DNA of 64,000 nt from JANSWP01 sp041941305 (GTDB lineage: Bacteria > Bacteroidota > Bacteroidia > Chitinophagales > Saprospiraceae), in the NCBI GenBank assembly GCA_041941305.1, contig JBGTQJ010000004.1, positions 225,748-289,747 on the forward strand. Reading direction: 5' to 3'. Every line of letters begins with the position of its first letter. Position 1 is the first letter of the stretch. Positions 17,350 through 25,693 of this stretch are shown here, piece by piece. The position numbers and the translations under genes are program-made. The notes beneath the pieces are model-generated. The model saw only the letters and a list, made by a program, of their open reading frames with translations, was not told the DNA's origin and ran no database searches.

Positions 17350-18681
17350 ATGAAAAAATATCTGTTCTTCATTTCTGGACTTGTCCTATTATTGAGCGCC
17401 TGCCTCAAAACTTCTTTTAAAGAGTATTCAGCAGTGCCGAGAGATTGCCCAAGCGTAACCTCTGTATTTCCAGAAAAAGCCAAATTTGGTACTACAGTAA
17501 AATTAATTGGCAGCAACTTTTTGCTAGCAGAGCCATCGGTGTATAGGATTTCCTTTAATGGCAGCATTGTTCCCATCTCTGATATCGAAAGACTAAGCCA
17601 GGATACCATTGAGGTAGTCGTCCCCAAAGGGGTAGAAAGTGGTTTGGTGACGGTAAATTTTGAAGAAGATCCATGTGGCAGCGTGGTGGGAGCGGAGTTT
17701 GTTTATGAGTATACAGTAACAGTAGATGAGGAGCCATTTGCAGGAACATTACAAAATTCAGATTGCAATGGATGTCTAGACAATCCAACTGGAGTAGATG
17801 TAGATCAACAAGGCAATGTAATTGTTGCTGATAGGGACAACAATGTCATCAGAATATATAATTCGGCAGGAACTCAAACGGAAGTTGTAGGGGAGTTAAA
17901 TGATCATGATTGTGTAGATGACCCCTTTGGCCCCTTAGCCAGGTTCGCTATTCCTTATGATGTTGCTGTGAATCCGGTGAGTGGAGAAATATATGTGGTG
18001 GATAGAGGATGCCCTTCTATTAGGAAAATAAATATTGGTTCTGGTGCTGACCGTCCTGTAATTCCTTTTGCGGGAGAAAAGGGTATATATAATTGTAATA
18101 CTCAAAATGGCAATATTGATGATGCTACCTTTAAAAATCCTCGTGGAATTGCATTTGTTTCGAATGATCATGTCATGACTTCTGATGAATTCTGTCATAG
18201 TGTTTTTTTCCTGAATGATAACACCGGTTCCTTTGGATTTGAGCAGGGTACCGGTGTCGTAGGAAATGGTTCTGAAGCATTAAGTTTCCCTGCTGGCTTA
18301 GATTATTTTGAACTTAATGGAGCAAGGATGCTTTTTGTTGCGGATAGAGGCAATCAACGAGTTGTTGTGAAAAATCAACAAATATCTGATGTGATTGCAG
18401 GGCTCAATGGTGAATTAACCTGGCCAGCAGATGTAGCCTATGATGGAAAAAAGTTCGTCTACATCGTAGATAAGGAGAGTTGCCTTGTTTTAAAAGCTGA
18501 TTTGCAAGGTAATATAAGTCCCGTTGCTGGCTCAGGTGATTGTGGATATGGTGCAGGAGGACAATTCCCATTAATTGCTCAATTTAATGAACCAGAAGGA
18601 ATTGCTTTTGATAAAAATAACAACTATATCTATATAGCTGATACGAAGAATCATATTATTAGGAAATTGATATTGGAATAA
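17350..18681 (+). CDS. IPT/TIG and NHL-repeat lipoprotein
   Basis: A 443-residue lipoprotein (lipobox LLSAC, Cys at residue 18). It has an IPT/TIG domain (PSVTSVFPEKAKFGTTVKLIGSNF, residues about 36-120) and an NHL-type beta-propeller of about six blades. Repeats such as NPTGVDVDQQGNVIVADRDNNVIRIY, FAIPYDVAVNPVSGEIYVVDRG and FNEPEGIAFDKNNNYIYIADTKNHIIRKL are clear. Such lipoproteins are abundant on Bacteroidota surfaces and are assumed to bind proteins or glycans; no substrate can be named. It lies 44 bp after the previous gene and ends the plus-strand run. Confidence 0.82.
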   Translation: MKKYLFFISGLVLLLSACLKTSFKEYSAVPRDCPSVTSVFPEKAKFGTTVKLIGSNFLLAEPSVYRISFNGSIVPISDIERLSQDTIEVVVPKGVESGLVTVNFEEDPCGSVVGAEFVYEYTVTVDEEPFAGTLQNSDCNGCLDNPTGVDVDQQGNVIVADRDNNVIRIYNSAGTQTEVVGELNDHDCVDDPFGPLARFAIPYDVAVNPVSGEIYVVDRGCPSIRKINIGSGADRPVIPFAGEKGIYNCNTQNGNIDDATFKNPRGIAFVSNDHVMTSDEFCHSVFFLNDNTGSFGFEQGTGVVGNGSEALSFPAGLDYFELNGARMLFVADRGNQRVVVKNQQISDVIAGLNGELTWPADVAYDGKKFVYIVDKESCLVLKADLQGNISPVAGSGDCGYGAGGQFPLIAQFNEPEGIAFDKNNNYIYIADTKNHIIRKLILE

Positions 18682-18748
18682 ATCGAGAAATAAACTAATA
18701 AACTTCGCACTAAAAAATAAGTTGAAAATTAGTGGCTTTTCTAAGGAT

Positions 18749-18830
18749 AACCTGTTAGGTTGAAATAAGGCAAAAGAACTGCTAAGGTTTTTACATTCCC
18801 TGCTTATTTCTTAGAACAACCTAACAGGTT
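18749..18830. repeat. AACCTGTTAGGTTG palindromic repeat
   Basis: A perfect 14-bp inverted repeat (aacctgttaggttg at 18749-18762 and its complement at 18817-18830) in the convergent gap between genes ending at 18681 and 18924. The inner flanks aaataagg and gcttattt continue the pairing after a short interruption. It is probably a dispersed REP-like palindrome and may act as terminator for both genes. Confidence 0.65.
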
Positions 18831-18923
18831 TTAATGATAAATTATTGAAAATGAATTCATTGAACTCGAACTAAAGGTTTAATTATGAAACCTACTTTTA
18901 CTTTTATTCCTATACTGCCATAG

Positions 18924-20717
18924 TTATATAGTACAAGAATCAATATCTGTTAATCCTTCTCCAGGTCCATCTACCGAAATTCGATATTCAGAAGTACCTC
19001 CATCAAAGACATAAGACACATTCGCATTTGTGGAACTTACTACTACTGTACCAGGCGCAGCACTTAATAATGCGAAATCGATATCAAATTCGATAAATTG
19101 TGAAACAGGATTGCCAATAGCATCTAGTCCACTATACCATATCCTCATACAATAGGGCTGGCTGGTTGAAATAGCAGAATTCAATATTCCGGAATTTCCG
19201 TCTGATTCTAAATGACCAGCATATAAAAAAAGTGCACTACAGCCTGCCGAGGAACAGTTACCCCCAGGACAATCTTTATACCAGATGGCATTGTTACAAA
19301 TTGGACGAAGTGTACCAAGGCCATCAATATCCACCTGTACCCGAATAGTGATTGCTGGAAGGACTGCATTCGTTTGTAATGTAACTACTTGTGTTGGGTC
19401 AGAACAAAGAGTGAAAACTTCGGTTGCATCCAACACACTTCCGGGAGAAGGGGCACTTGAATTATCATAGACTACAAATGCTACCTGATCGCCCATTGGA
19501 GCTCTTGAAAAAGTTACTGTTTGAAGTCCAGTTGCGTAATTGTAAGCATAATTGGCTCCATTTGATCCAATAGAAGTGATGCCATATGGCTGTCCATTAG
19601 TTGCTTCGACCAATTCGCTATATAATAGGGTAGCTACGCCCAATTGGTTGTCCACCTGAATAGAAATATCACCCGGACAAGGATTTACTTTATTATCGAT
19701 GTTCCAGGTCGAAAGGTGATTTATTTTAAAATTGACTTCTAATGTTCCTTTTTCATTTTTCTCTATTACACCCATCAATTCTTCAAACCAGACTCCAACT
19801 TCATTTTGACTCCAAATAGGAATGGTATCTCCAGGCTGATATAATTTTCCCGTATTCGAATTGAACAATTCCGGATTGATTTCCATACTTGCTATTAAAG
19901 GTTTGTCAAATCCATTAACTTCCTGATCTCCTACTTTCATATTCATAGTAACCCAACCTGCAGAAGAAAAATAAAAAGGATCAGAAGGAGAGGCGATGAT
20001 TTCTCCATTGGAATCCAAAGCATCAGAAACCCTAAATCCACCTGGGAATGTACGTCCAGCTTCAATGACTAAGGGGTTCCCAAAAGATATATCCAATTTG
20101 GCTTCCTCCTGAACATCGTTTATGGGTTCTTTATTTCGCAATAACCGTGTGCTATCCTGTATAGTTATTTTTAAACTTTGGTTGATTTTATTTCCAGTTT
20201 TTGTAGAAATAGTTTGACCTGAAGGAATAATGCCTCCTGAGCTAACTGGCAAAGAACTTACAGCCGTACTCATTCCTGGTGGAGGTTCTTCGATAGAAGC
20301 CATATATACAGGAAAATATTTTGGCGATTCATCTTCTAATACGATGGTTTGCATAGTTGGAACATATCCTTCAGCTTCTGCTTTTATCCTAAACCTATAA
20401 GGACTTTCGTTACTAATTTTTGCTTTTAATTTCAAGCCTACGTTCATCACTCCATTTTCTATTTCTAAAGTTTGAAAAGGGATGTTACCAGATGCAACAA
20501 CCATGGAATCTGGGTCTATCAAGGTTACATTAACTTTTTTGATATTTTGAAGCTTTACTGGATTGGCATTGATAAAAGCTATTGCAACAGGAGCTTTTAT
20601 TGCATCATTGACATTAATTTTTTTGTTATCACTACAAGCCCAAAAAGAAAGTAGGCATATGGCGATGCTAATGACATAAAAAAACGCTGATTTTGAAAAA
20701 CAAGGTGAGACTTTCAT
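18924..20717 (-). CDS. Large surface lipoprotein of unknown function
   Basis: A 597-residue lipoprotein: the signal peptide ends in the lipobox SFWAC (Cys at residue 28). Residues about 45-125 form a carboxypeptidase-regulatory-like beta domain (IKKVNVTLIDPDSMVVASGNIPFQ). Residues 170-345 contain a region with LVIEAGRTFPGGFRVSDALDSNG and IPIWSQNEVGVWFEELMGVI, similar in style to FAM171/DUF-type lipoproteins of Bacteroidota. The C-terminal 250 residues are Cys-containing beta-rich repeats. No catalytic motif was recognised. It is transcribed alone, with terminator-like palindrome 18749-18830 downstream. Confidence 0.6.
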   Translation of the reverse strand: MKVSPCFSKSAFFYVISIAICLLSFWACSDNKKINVNDAIKAPVAIAFINANPVKLQNIKKVNVTLIDPDSMVVASGNIPFQTLEIENGVMNVGLKLKAKISNESPYRFRIKAEAEGYVPTMQTIVLEDESPKYFPVYMASIEEPPPGMSTAVSSLPVSSGGIIPSGQTISTKTGNKINQSLKITIQDSTRLLRNKEPINDVQEEAKLDISFGNPLVIEAGRTFPGGFRVSDALDSNGEIIASPSDPFYFSSAGWVTMNMKVGDQEVNGFDKPLIASMEINPELFNSNTGKLYQPGDTIPIWSQNEVGVWFEELMGVIEKNEKGTLEVNFKINHLSTWNIDNKVNPCPGDISIQVDNQLGVATLLYSELVEATNGQPYGITSIGSNGANYAYNYATGLQTVTFSRAPMGDQVAFVVYDNSSAPSPGSVLDATEVFTLCSDPTQVVTLQTNAVLPAITIRVQVDIDGLGTLRPICNNAIWYKDCPGGNCSSAGCSALFLYAGHLESDGNSGILNSAISTSQPYCMRIWYSGLDAIGNPVSQFIEFDIDFALLSAAPGTVVVSSTNANVSYVFDGGTSEYRISVDGPGEGLTDIDSCTI

Positions 20718-20918
20718 ATTATTAGAATTAATGATTAAACAATTATTTAAAAAAGAAAGGAGCGTTCACACTTTTAATCCTAAATTTTTGCTGTTTGTTA
20801 GTGGCAGAGGGATGAAAAATGAATTGGATTGGTAACATTTTGTAAGCATGGCAATTATGATTAAAAAAAATCCTTAAATTGGTTTTTGAATTTTTTTTTC
20901 TAAACCAATTTATTACGC

Positions 20919-21015
20919 TGTGTAAAAAGCTTTTTGATACTCAGCTCGTCGCGCTGCGCCCCCACACCCCCTGTATTCGCACCGCAGGCGCGGATATGAA
21001 AGAACTTTTTACACA
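20919..21015. repeat. GC-rich insert bounded by 11-bp inverted repeats
   Basis: An 11-bp perfect inverted repeat (tgtgtaaaaag at 20919-20929 and cttttttacaca-type partner at 21005-21015) encloses a 75-bp segment. The middle of this segment (about 20941-20995) is far richer in G and C than its AT-rich flanks and contains cgcgctgcg and ccgcaggcgcgg. It lies in the 324-bp divergent gap between the lipoprotein gene and the T9SS gene at 21042. The rest of that gap shows no feature. Confidence 0.55.
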
Positions 21016-21041
21016 CTGTATTTATCTTAAAAACACGTCTT

Positions 21042-22655
21042 ATGAAAACCTTCAATTTCATCTTTCTATTTCTTGGATTTTCTTTCCTTATTTATGCCCA
21101 ACCCTGCCATCCACCTTGTTATAAGGTGTTGTCAAGTACAGGAACCAATGATGCTTTTCAACAAACTGCGGTATTGCCAAATGGCGAGATTGTTTCCATT
21201 GGAAAACTTCGGGATAGCTCTGCGCTGGTGTTTTTCTCCAAAGACTTAATGTTAAAAGAAGTCTTCACTTTTGATTTTACATCCAATAGTGATTTTTTCA
21301 GCGATTTTCTGACTGACTCTGAAGGAATGTTGTTCATTACTGGAAGAGATAATCCAACTGGTGATACCGAAAATTTCTTATTCCGATTTGACCCATTAAA
21401 CAAGCAAGTGCTTTGGAGTAAAAAACTCACCATACCCGCTTATACCAGGATTGAATTTGTCAAGGAAATAGAACCTGGAGGTAACTATTTGATAGGCGGA
21501 ACAATGGTCCCTTCCGGAGATTGCGATGGATTCATTATGGAAATAAACAGAGCTAATGGAGAAATGGAATGGATTCGGCAATTCAATGTAGGTAACTGTG
21601 AAATAATACAGGACGTTGTTATTCACGATGGCTTTATTTACGCTGCAGGTACATACAGGTATTATGGTGGACTTGGCAGTATTCGAGCAAGCATCACCAA
21701 ATTTGATATGAATGGAGCGCAAATCTGGAATAGATATTATTTTACAGATGCTTTGGCAACAGCTCGTACCTATATGGAGTGTTTGTTTATAGAAGATGAT
21801 CACATATATGCGACATTTAGAGGAGATTTTCAGGGTAGCTCTTTCACCAACGCCATTTTTGGGATGATGAAAACTGATTTGGATGGGGCGCCAGTTTGGG
21901 CAAAGACTTACACATTTAATGAAGGAGACAATGAATTTGCAAGGACCATGGTAAGTACAGACGAGGGGTTTGCGATAAGTGGTCGTTTTACAAGATTCGC
22001 AGATGCCACAAGTGATATCTACCTCATGAGAACAGACAAGGAGGGAGAAATTATATCTACCCGAACGTTTAATGAATCTCTCAATTTTGGTAATTTTCAA
22101 ATCAATGATGGAAAGGTTTATATACCCAGTTCTACCACTCAAACAGACATTAATGGCAATACTGATTTATTAATGGTGAGTTTAAATTTGGATGAAACAA
22201 TTGATGATACACCTTGTGATGAAATAGAAACATTTGATGTATCAAGTCAGGATATGGCAAGCCCTATTTTAAGTGTATTACAGCCTATGGTAGAAGTAAC
22301 TCCTTCTTTAAGTATGGAAAATTTTGATATCACTGGTACTAAAACCATTGTTGAAGAATTTGTCTTTTGCGCAGATTTGGTCGATGTGGAGGAACTTGAA
22401 GCATTGTCTGGTCAATTTGAAGTTAATATACATCCGAATCCGGCTATTGATTACATCCAAATTGAATCTGAGGGTGAATATGAACAAGTATTGATTTTTG
22501 ACTTAAATGGAAAGCGGCTAATGGAAGGTACAAAGAGTGCCAGAATCAATATTTCAAGCTTGCCAGTTGGTGTATTATTCTTACAATTTTTAGATAAGGA
22601 AAATAACCCTCTTGGTATTCAAAAAGTTGTGAAAGCAGGATATCCCAGGCCATAA
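21042..22655 (+). CDS. T9SS cargo protein with propeller-like repeats
   Basis: A 537-residue exported protein. The signal peptide (FIFLFLGFSFLIYAQ) is followed by repeats resembling a beta-propeller of the PQQ/kelch style (for example GNYLIGGTMVPSGDCDGFIMEINRANG and GFAISGRFTRFADATSDIYLMRTDKEG). It ends in a type A T9SS sorting domain (VNIHPNPAIDYIQIES, then ISSLPVGVLFLQFLDKENN and a basic end). It should cross the outer membrane by the T9SS. A start just before the signal peptide (21042) is well supported. Confidence 0.82.
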   Translation: MKTFNFIFLFLGFSFLIYAQPCHPPCYKVLSSTGTNDAFQQTAVLPNGEIVSIGKLRDSSALVFFSKDLMLKEVFTFDFTSNSDFFSDFLTDSEGMLFITGRDNPTGDTENFLFRFDPLNKQVLWSKKLTIPAYTRIEFVKEIEPGGNYLIGGTMVPSGDCDGFIMEINRANGEMEWIRQFNVGNCEIIQDVVIHDGFIYAAGTYRYYGGLGSIRASITKFDMNGAQIWNRYYFTDALATARTYMECLFIEDDHIYATFRGDFQGSSFTNAIFGMMKTDLDGAPVWAKTYTFNEGDNEFARTMVSTDEGFAISGRFTRFADATSDIYLMRTDKEGEIISTRTFNESLNFGNFQINDGKVYIPSSTTQTDINGNTDLLMVSLNLDETIDDTPCDEIETFDVSSQDMASPILSVLQPMVEVTPSLSMENFDITGTKTIVEEFVFCADLVDVEELEALSGQFEVNIHPNPAIDYIQIESEGEYEQVLIFDLNGKRLMEGTKSARINISSLPVGVLFLQFLDKENNPLGIQKVVKAGYPRP

Positions 22656-22682
22656 GTGAAATGACAAATAAACTCGTACCGC

Positions 22683-22899
22683 TTTAAAGGTCAAGGTCAA
22701 GTCCAAAGTCAAGTTCAAGCAAGGTTTAATAGTGGACTTGAATACAGTGTAACCAAAGTAAATTAATGTTCTTTTTAAATGAAAATGAAAATGAAAATGA
22801 AAATGGTTCAAGGACCATATTTTCATTTTCATTTTCATTTTAATTTATTTCAATTACAGAGTATTGAACTTTATCTTGACCTTGGCCTTGACATTTAAA
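22683..22899. repeat. Palindromic caaggtcaag-word repeat, copy 2, interrupted
   Basis: The outer arms tttaaaggtcaaggtcaag (22683-22701) and cttgaccttggccttgacatttaaa (22875-22899) are complementary with few changes. Between them lies the sequence also found at the left edge of the window, split by a 121-bp insert. The repeat sits between a T9SS gene and the histidine kinase gene. Confidence 0.7.
22743..22863. mobile_element. MITE-like 121-bp palindromic insertion with 5-bp target duplication
   Basis: Comparison with the uninterrupted copy at 1-84 shows the insertion point: ttgaa occurs once there but flanks the insert here (22738-22742 and 22864-22868). The insert has imperfect terminal inverted repeats (starting tac..tgtaa, 16 of 22 positions matching over the outer 22 bp). 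Its centre is a long stem of gaaaat words (about 22777-22806 with 22815-22842). It has no coding capacity, so any transposition must have been by enzymes encoded elsewhere. Confidence 0.65.
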
Positions 22900-22935
22900 A
22901 AGAATATAGGTAAAAGAGGGTTTGTCAGTGCAGTT
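22864..22935. repeat. Dispersed intergenic repeat, copy 2 (right part)
   Basis: This segment matches positions 14-84 of the window, sharing ttgaactttatcttga, tttaaaaagaatat and gggtttgtcagt. It ends directly at the stop codon of the histidine kinase gene at 22941. Confidence 0.7.
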
Positions 22936-22940
22936 AAGCC

Positions 22941-24425
22941 CTAGGCACCTTGGTAGACAGGCAATTTGAACAAAAATGAAGCGCCTTGATTTGGTTGGCT
23001 TTGCACCTGAATCGTTGCATTGTGAATTTCCAGAATCTTTTTCACAATAGCCAAACCCAAGCCAGCTCCCTTGCTTTGTTTTTTAGTGAGGCTTGCCTGT
23101 CCATATCTTTCAAAAATATGAACCTGTTCACTTTTTGGAATGCCTGGTCCAGTGTCTGAAACTGTCACTTCCACACCATTTTCTACTGCCTTAAGCAAGA
23201 GTCGAATCTCTCCTTTTTCAGGTGTAAATTTTAGGGCATTGTCCATTAGATTTTGGATAACTCGTTCCACTAAAGAAACATCTGCAAATACGAGTGGCAA
23301 GTCTTTTGGTGCAATTAATTGCAATTCAATATGCTTTTCTTCTGCTAGAATTTTGTACTTGGCCAATACATCCTGCGCCAATTCAGAAAGGAAAAAAGGT
23401 TCTTTTTGCGGTTGAATTTGATTGGCTTCCAATTTTGAATATTCAAATAACTGGGTAATGAGCTTGGATAGTTTTTCAGAACTACTCAGTACAATTTCAA
23501 GGTATTTTTTGCGCTCTTCCTGATTCAAAGAAGGCTCTTTTAATAGCATGGTTTCTACATAACCTTGCATGATAGCAAGTGGCGTCCTCAAATCATGGGA
23601 AACGTTGGCTATCAATTCTCTCCGCAATTTTTCTACAGATTTTAATTCATCGATATTTGCCACAATCCGATCTGCCATTTCATTAAAGGTATCTGCGAGT
23701 ACATTTAAATCACCTTTGTCATCGTCTGCTATTCTCGCCTTATAGTCACCTTCCTTAAACCTTTGAACTGTTTCTATGATGCTGCGCAGGTTCCTGGTTA
23801 GTAGCCAGATTGCCAACAAACCAATGGCTAGTGCACCTACCAGTGCAAGTAAAAACCAATTGGTGCCCAATTTTAGCATATAACTGCCGAAAAGCGTGGA
23901 GGTTACTGCTGCCTGCTCCTCACTTGCCAATATGATGTATAAATACCCTTCCAAACTTCCTGTATCCTTGTTTTTGACCTTTGCAGCTGAAAAAACTTTG
24001 CAAATCCCTGGATTGCGAGGGTCTTCTCCTTGTATAAATGGTTTTTCCTTTGCTTCAATAAATTTCAGAATAGGGGCTAAATCGACCTGCTCCATTTTGA
24101 CTCTTCCAGGAGGTGCAGCATGTGTTTTTATTTTTCCCAAAGTATCCAAAAGGTAAAATTCGACACTGGGATTGATGACCATATTGGCACTCATGAGTTT
24201 TTTGACACTTGCTTCATCAGGTTCTCCATTTTCCATGAGTTGAATCATGGCTACCGTACTATCAGCTATCGTTCCGTATAATCGTTGATTCACTTCCTGT
24301 AAATATTGCCCGCCGATATAGCCTGTAATTATCACATACATGACCCCCAGCACAACCAATAAGGAAAGTAAAATTGCGGAGATCTTCCAATAGAGAATAT
24401 TCGATACACTTTTATCTTTTGCCAT
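22941..24425 (-). CDS. Sensor histidine kinase (two-pass, HAMP)
   Basis: A 494-residue kinase. It has a helix at about residues 11-33, an extracytoplasmic sensor region of about 155 residues, and a second helix at about 188-210. A HAMP linker (VQRFKEGDYKARIADDDKGDLNVLADTFNEMA) leads to a HisKA domain with the phospho-acceptor His at about 277 (VSHDLRTPLAIM). The HATPase domain has NLMDNALKF, DTGPGIP and GAGLGLAIVKKILE. The partner regulator is encoded 71 bp upstream on the same strand (24497-25198). The signal sensed is unknown; the facing spondin lipoprotein gene may be one target. Confidence 0.93.
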   Translation of the reverse strand: MAKDKSVSNILYWKISAILLSLLVVLGVMYVIITGYIGGQYLQEVNQRLYGTIADSTVAMIQLMENGEPDEASVKKLMSANMVINPSVEFYLLDTLGKIKTHAAPPGRVKMEQVDLAPILKFIEAKEKPFIQGEDPRNPGICKVFSAAKVKNKDTGSLEGYLYIILASEEQAAVTSTLFGSYMLKLGTNWFLLALVGALAIGLLAIWLLTRNLRSIIETVQRFKEGDYKARIADDDKGDLNVLADTFNEMADRIVANIDELKSVEKLRRELIANVSHDLRTPLAIMQGYVETMLLKEPSLNQEERKKYLEIVLSSSEKLSKLITQLFEYSKLEANQIQPQKEPFFLSELAQDVLAKYKILAEEKHIELQLIAPKDLPLVFADVSLVERVIQNLMDNALKFTPEKGEIRLLLKAVENGVEVTVSDTGPGIPKSEQVHIFERYGQASLTKKQSKGAGLGLAIVKKILEIHNATIQVQSQPNQGASFLFKLPVYQGA

Positions 24426-24446
24426 GATAGTATGAGTTCAGAGTTT

Positions 24447-24493
24447 CCAGTTATCGGTTTCCTGTTAATCCTAAATTGGGAAATGGGAACTGG
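24447..24493. repeat. Short hairpin between regulator and kinase genes
   Basis: The 71-bp gap holds ccagtt...ggtttcc (24447-24462) facing gggaaa...aactgg (24478-24493), a nested imperfect palindrome of the word type found at 49699 and 62641. It could tune kinase expression relative to the regulator; there is no T tract. Confidence 0.45.
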
Positions 24494-24496
24494 ATT

Positions 24497-25198
24497 TTAA
24501 AGCTCCTCATTGAAGCGGTAGCCAATACCCCAGGTTGTCAGGATATATGTTGGTTCTGCAATGTCTGGTTCTATCTTCCCACGTAAGCGATTAATATGGG
24601 AATTGACGGTATGCTCATAACCGTCGAAATCATATCCCCAAACCAAATTCAAAATTTGCTGTCTACTGTAACTTTTTCCAGGACGACTAATCAAGAGGCT
24701 TAGCAATTCAAATTCTTTGGGAGATAGCTCTACCCGTTTGTTTAGTAAAGTCACTTTTCGTTTGTCTAAATCAATGGTCAAATCACCAAAAGCCAATGCT
24801 TTTTGAGTGGTTTGTTCCATGCTTTGCTTCATCATTTTGGTGCGGCGAAAGATGGCTTTTACTCTTGCGATAAATTCTCTTACACTAAAGGGTTTGGTCA
24901 AATAGTCATCAGCCCCTGTTTCCAATCCCAAAACTTTATCAATTTCTTCAGATTTGGCGGTTAGCATTAATATAGGTGTATGGATTCTGTTTGCCCGTAT
25001 TTGACGGCAGACCTCCATGCCGTCCATTTTTGGAAGCATAATGTCCAAAATGATCAAATCAAATGTTTGCCCCAAAGCCTTCTCAAGTCCAGCTTCTCCA
25101 TCAAGCGTTCTGGTAATGGAACATTCCAGGTCTTTCAGATGAATTTCGAGCAAGTCTACAATGTTTGAATCATCTTCAACGATGAGTACTCTTTTCAT
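24497..25198 (-). CDS. OmpR/PhoB family response regulator
   Basis: A 233-residue regulator. The receiver domain has the acidic pocket (IVEDDSN), the phospho-acceptor Asp at about residue 52 (LIILDIMLPKMDG), the switch Thr (MLTAKSEE) and Lys (YLTKPFS). A winged-helix DNA-binding domain follows (VELSPKEFELLSLLISRPGKSYSRQQILNLVWGYDFDGYEHTVNSHINRLRGKIE). It is transcribed with the kinase at 22941. Upstream lie two TATCAC-N5-TATCAC direct repeats, the spacing expected for tandem binding of this family, so autoregulation and control of the divergent gene at 25694 are likely. Confidence 0.93.
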   Translation of the reverse strand: MKRVLIVEDDSNIVDLLEIHLKDLECSITRTLDGEAGLEKALGQTFDLIILDIMLPKMDGMEVCRQIRANRIHTPILMLTAKSEEIDKVLGLETGADDYLTKPFSVREFIARVKAIFRRTKMMKQSMEQTTQKALAFGDLTIDLDKRKVTLLNKRVELSPKEFELLSLLISRPGKSYSRQQILNLVWGYDFDGYEHTVNSHINRLRGKIEPDIAEPTYILTTWGIGYRFNEEL

Positions 25199-25290
25199 GA
25201 ATGGTATGAATGAAAGGTTAATTCGAGTTGTAGCTCGATATGAGTAACTAACAACTTCACTATAAAAAACCTCGCAATTTACAACTCAAG

Positions 25291-25307
25291 TATCACAAAA
25301 CTATCAC
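25291..25307. promoter_or_regulatory. Putative response-regulator box 1
   Basis: The direct repeat TATCAC-aaaac-TATCAC (11 bp centre to centre, one helical turn) overlaps the sequence CAAAACTA. On the minus strand this reads TAGTTTTG, a match to the Bacteroidota -7 consensus TAnnTTTG, 98 bp upstream of the regulator start. Binding here would be expected to repress or tune the regulator-kinase operon. Confidence 0.55.
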
Positions 25308-25487
25308 AGAAAAATGAAGCTTGGATAACAAATCTATTTCAAAGATTCTGGAGGACCGAAACATGACTTTTATTTAGATCGAAATTAGAAAAGCCCGCGA
25401 CAATTGTTTTATAGTTTGAAAAGACAGGGTTTTTATAACTATTTGATAGTCAGTATATTGTGTTTTTGTTCTTGCAATATTTTCAAA

Positions 25488-25504
25488 GTGATACTTCTGT
25501 GATA
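25488..25504. promoter_or_regulatory. Putative response-regulator box 2
   Basis: On the minus strand this reads TATCAC-agaag-TATCAC, the same direct repeat and spacing as box 1 but in opposite orientation. It ends 31 bp before the -7-like TACCTTTG at 25536-25543 on the plus strand, a typical activator position for OmpR/PhoB-type proteins. Confidence 0.55.
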
Positions 25505-25535
25505 ATTACGTGAGTCCTCTGAAATAGCTTGCGCC

Positions 25536-25543
25536 TACCTTTG
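25536..25543 (+). promoter_or_regulatory. Predicted -7 box of the spondin lipoprotein gene
   Basis: TACCTTTG matches TAnnTTTG. No good -33 element (TTTG/TTG) is found 19-21 bp upstream, which fits a promoter that depends on an activator bound at box 2. The predicted leader to the ATG at 25694 is about 145 nt. Confidence 0.4.
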
Positions 25544-25693
25544 TCCCAACATTTCAACAAAATCCAATTTATCTAATAGCGCGGAAGTTTGAAATCGTAA
25601 CAAGTCGACGATTTCTTACTTCCTGTTTTTAAGCACCAAATCAAAATCACTTAACATATTTATGATTTAGTGCTTACTCTAAAATTTAATTCA

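Noticed and set aside
21396..22142. 248-codon antisense ORF inside the T9SS gene
   Set aside because: No recognisable domain, and the sense frame has a signal peptide and sorting domain.
22590..22838. Minus-strand ORF rich in KMKMK and HFHFH repeats
   Set aside because: It is a translation of the gaaaat palindrome and the 3' end of a real gene on the other strand.
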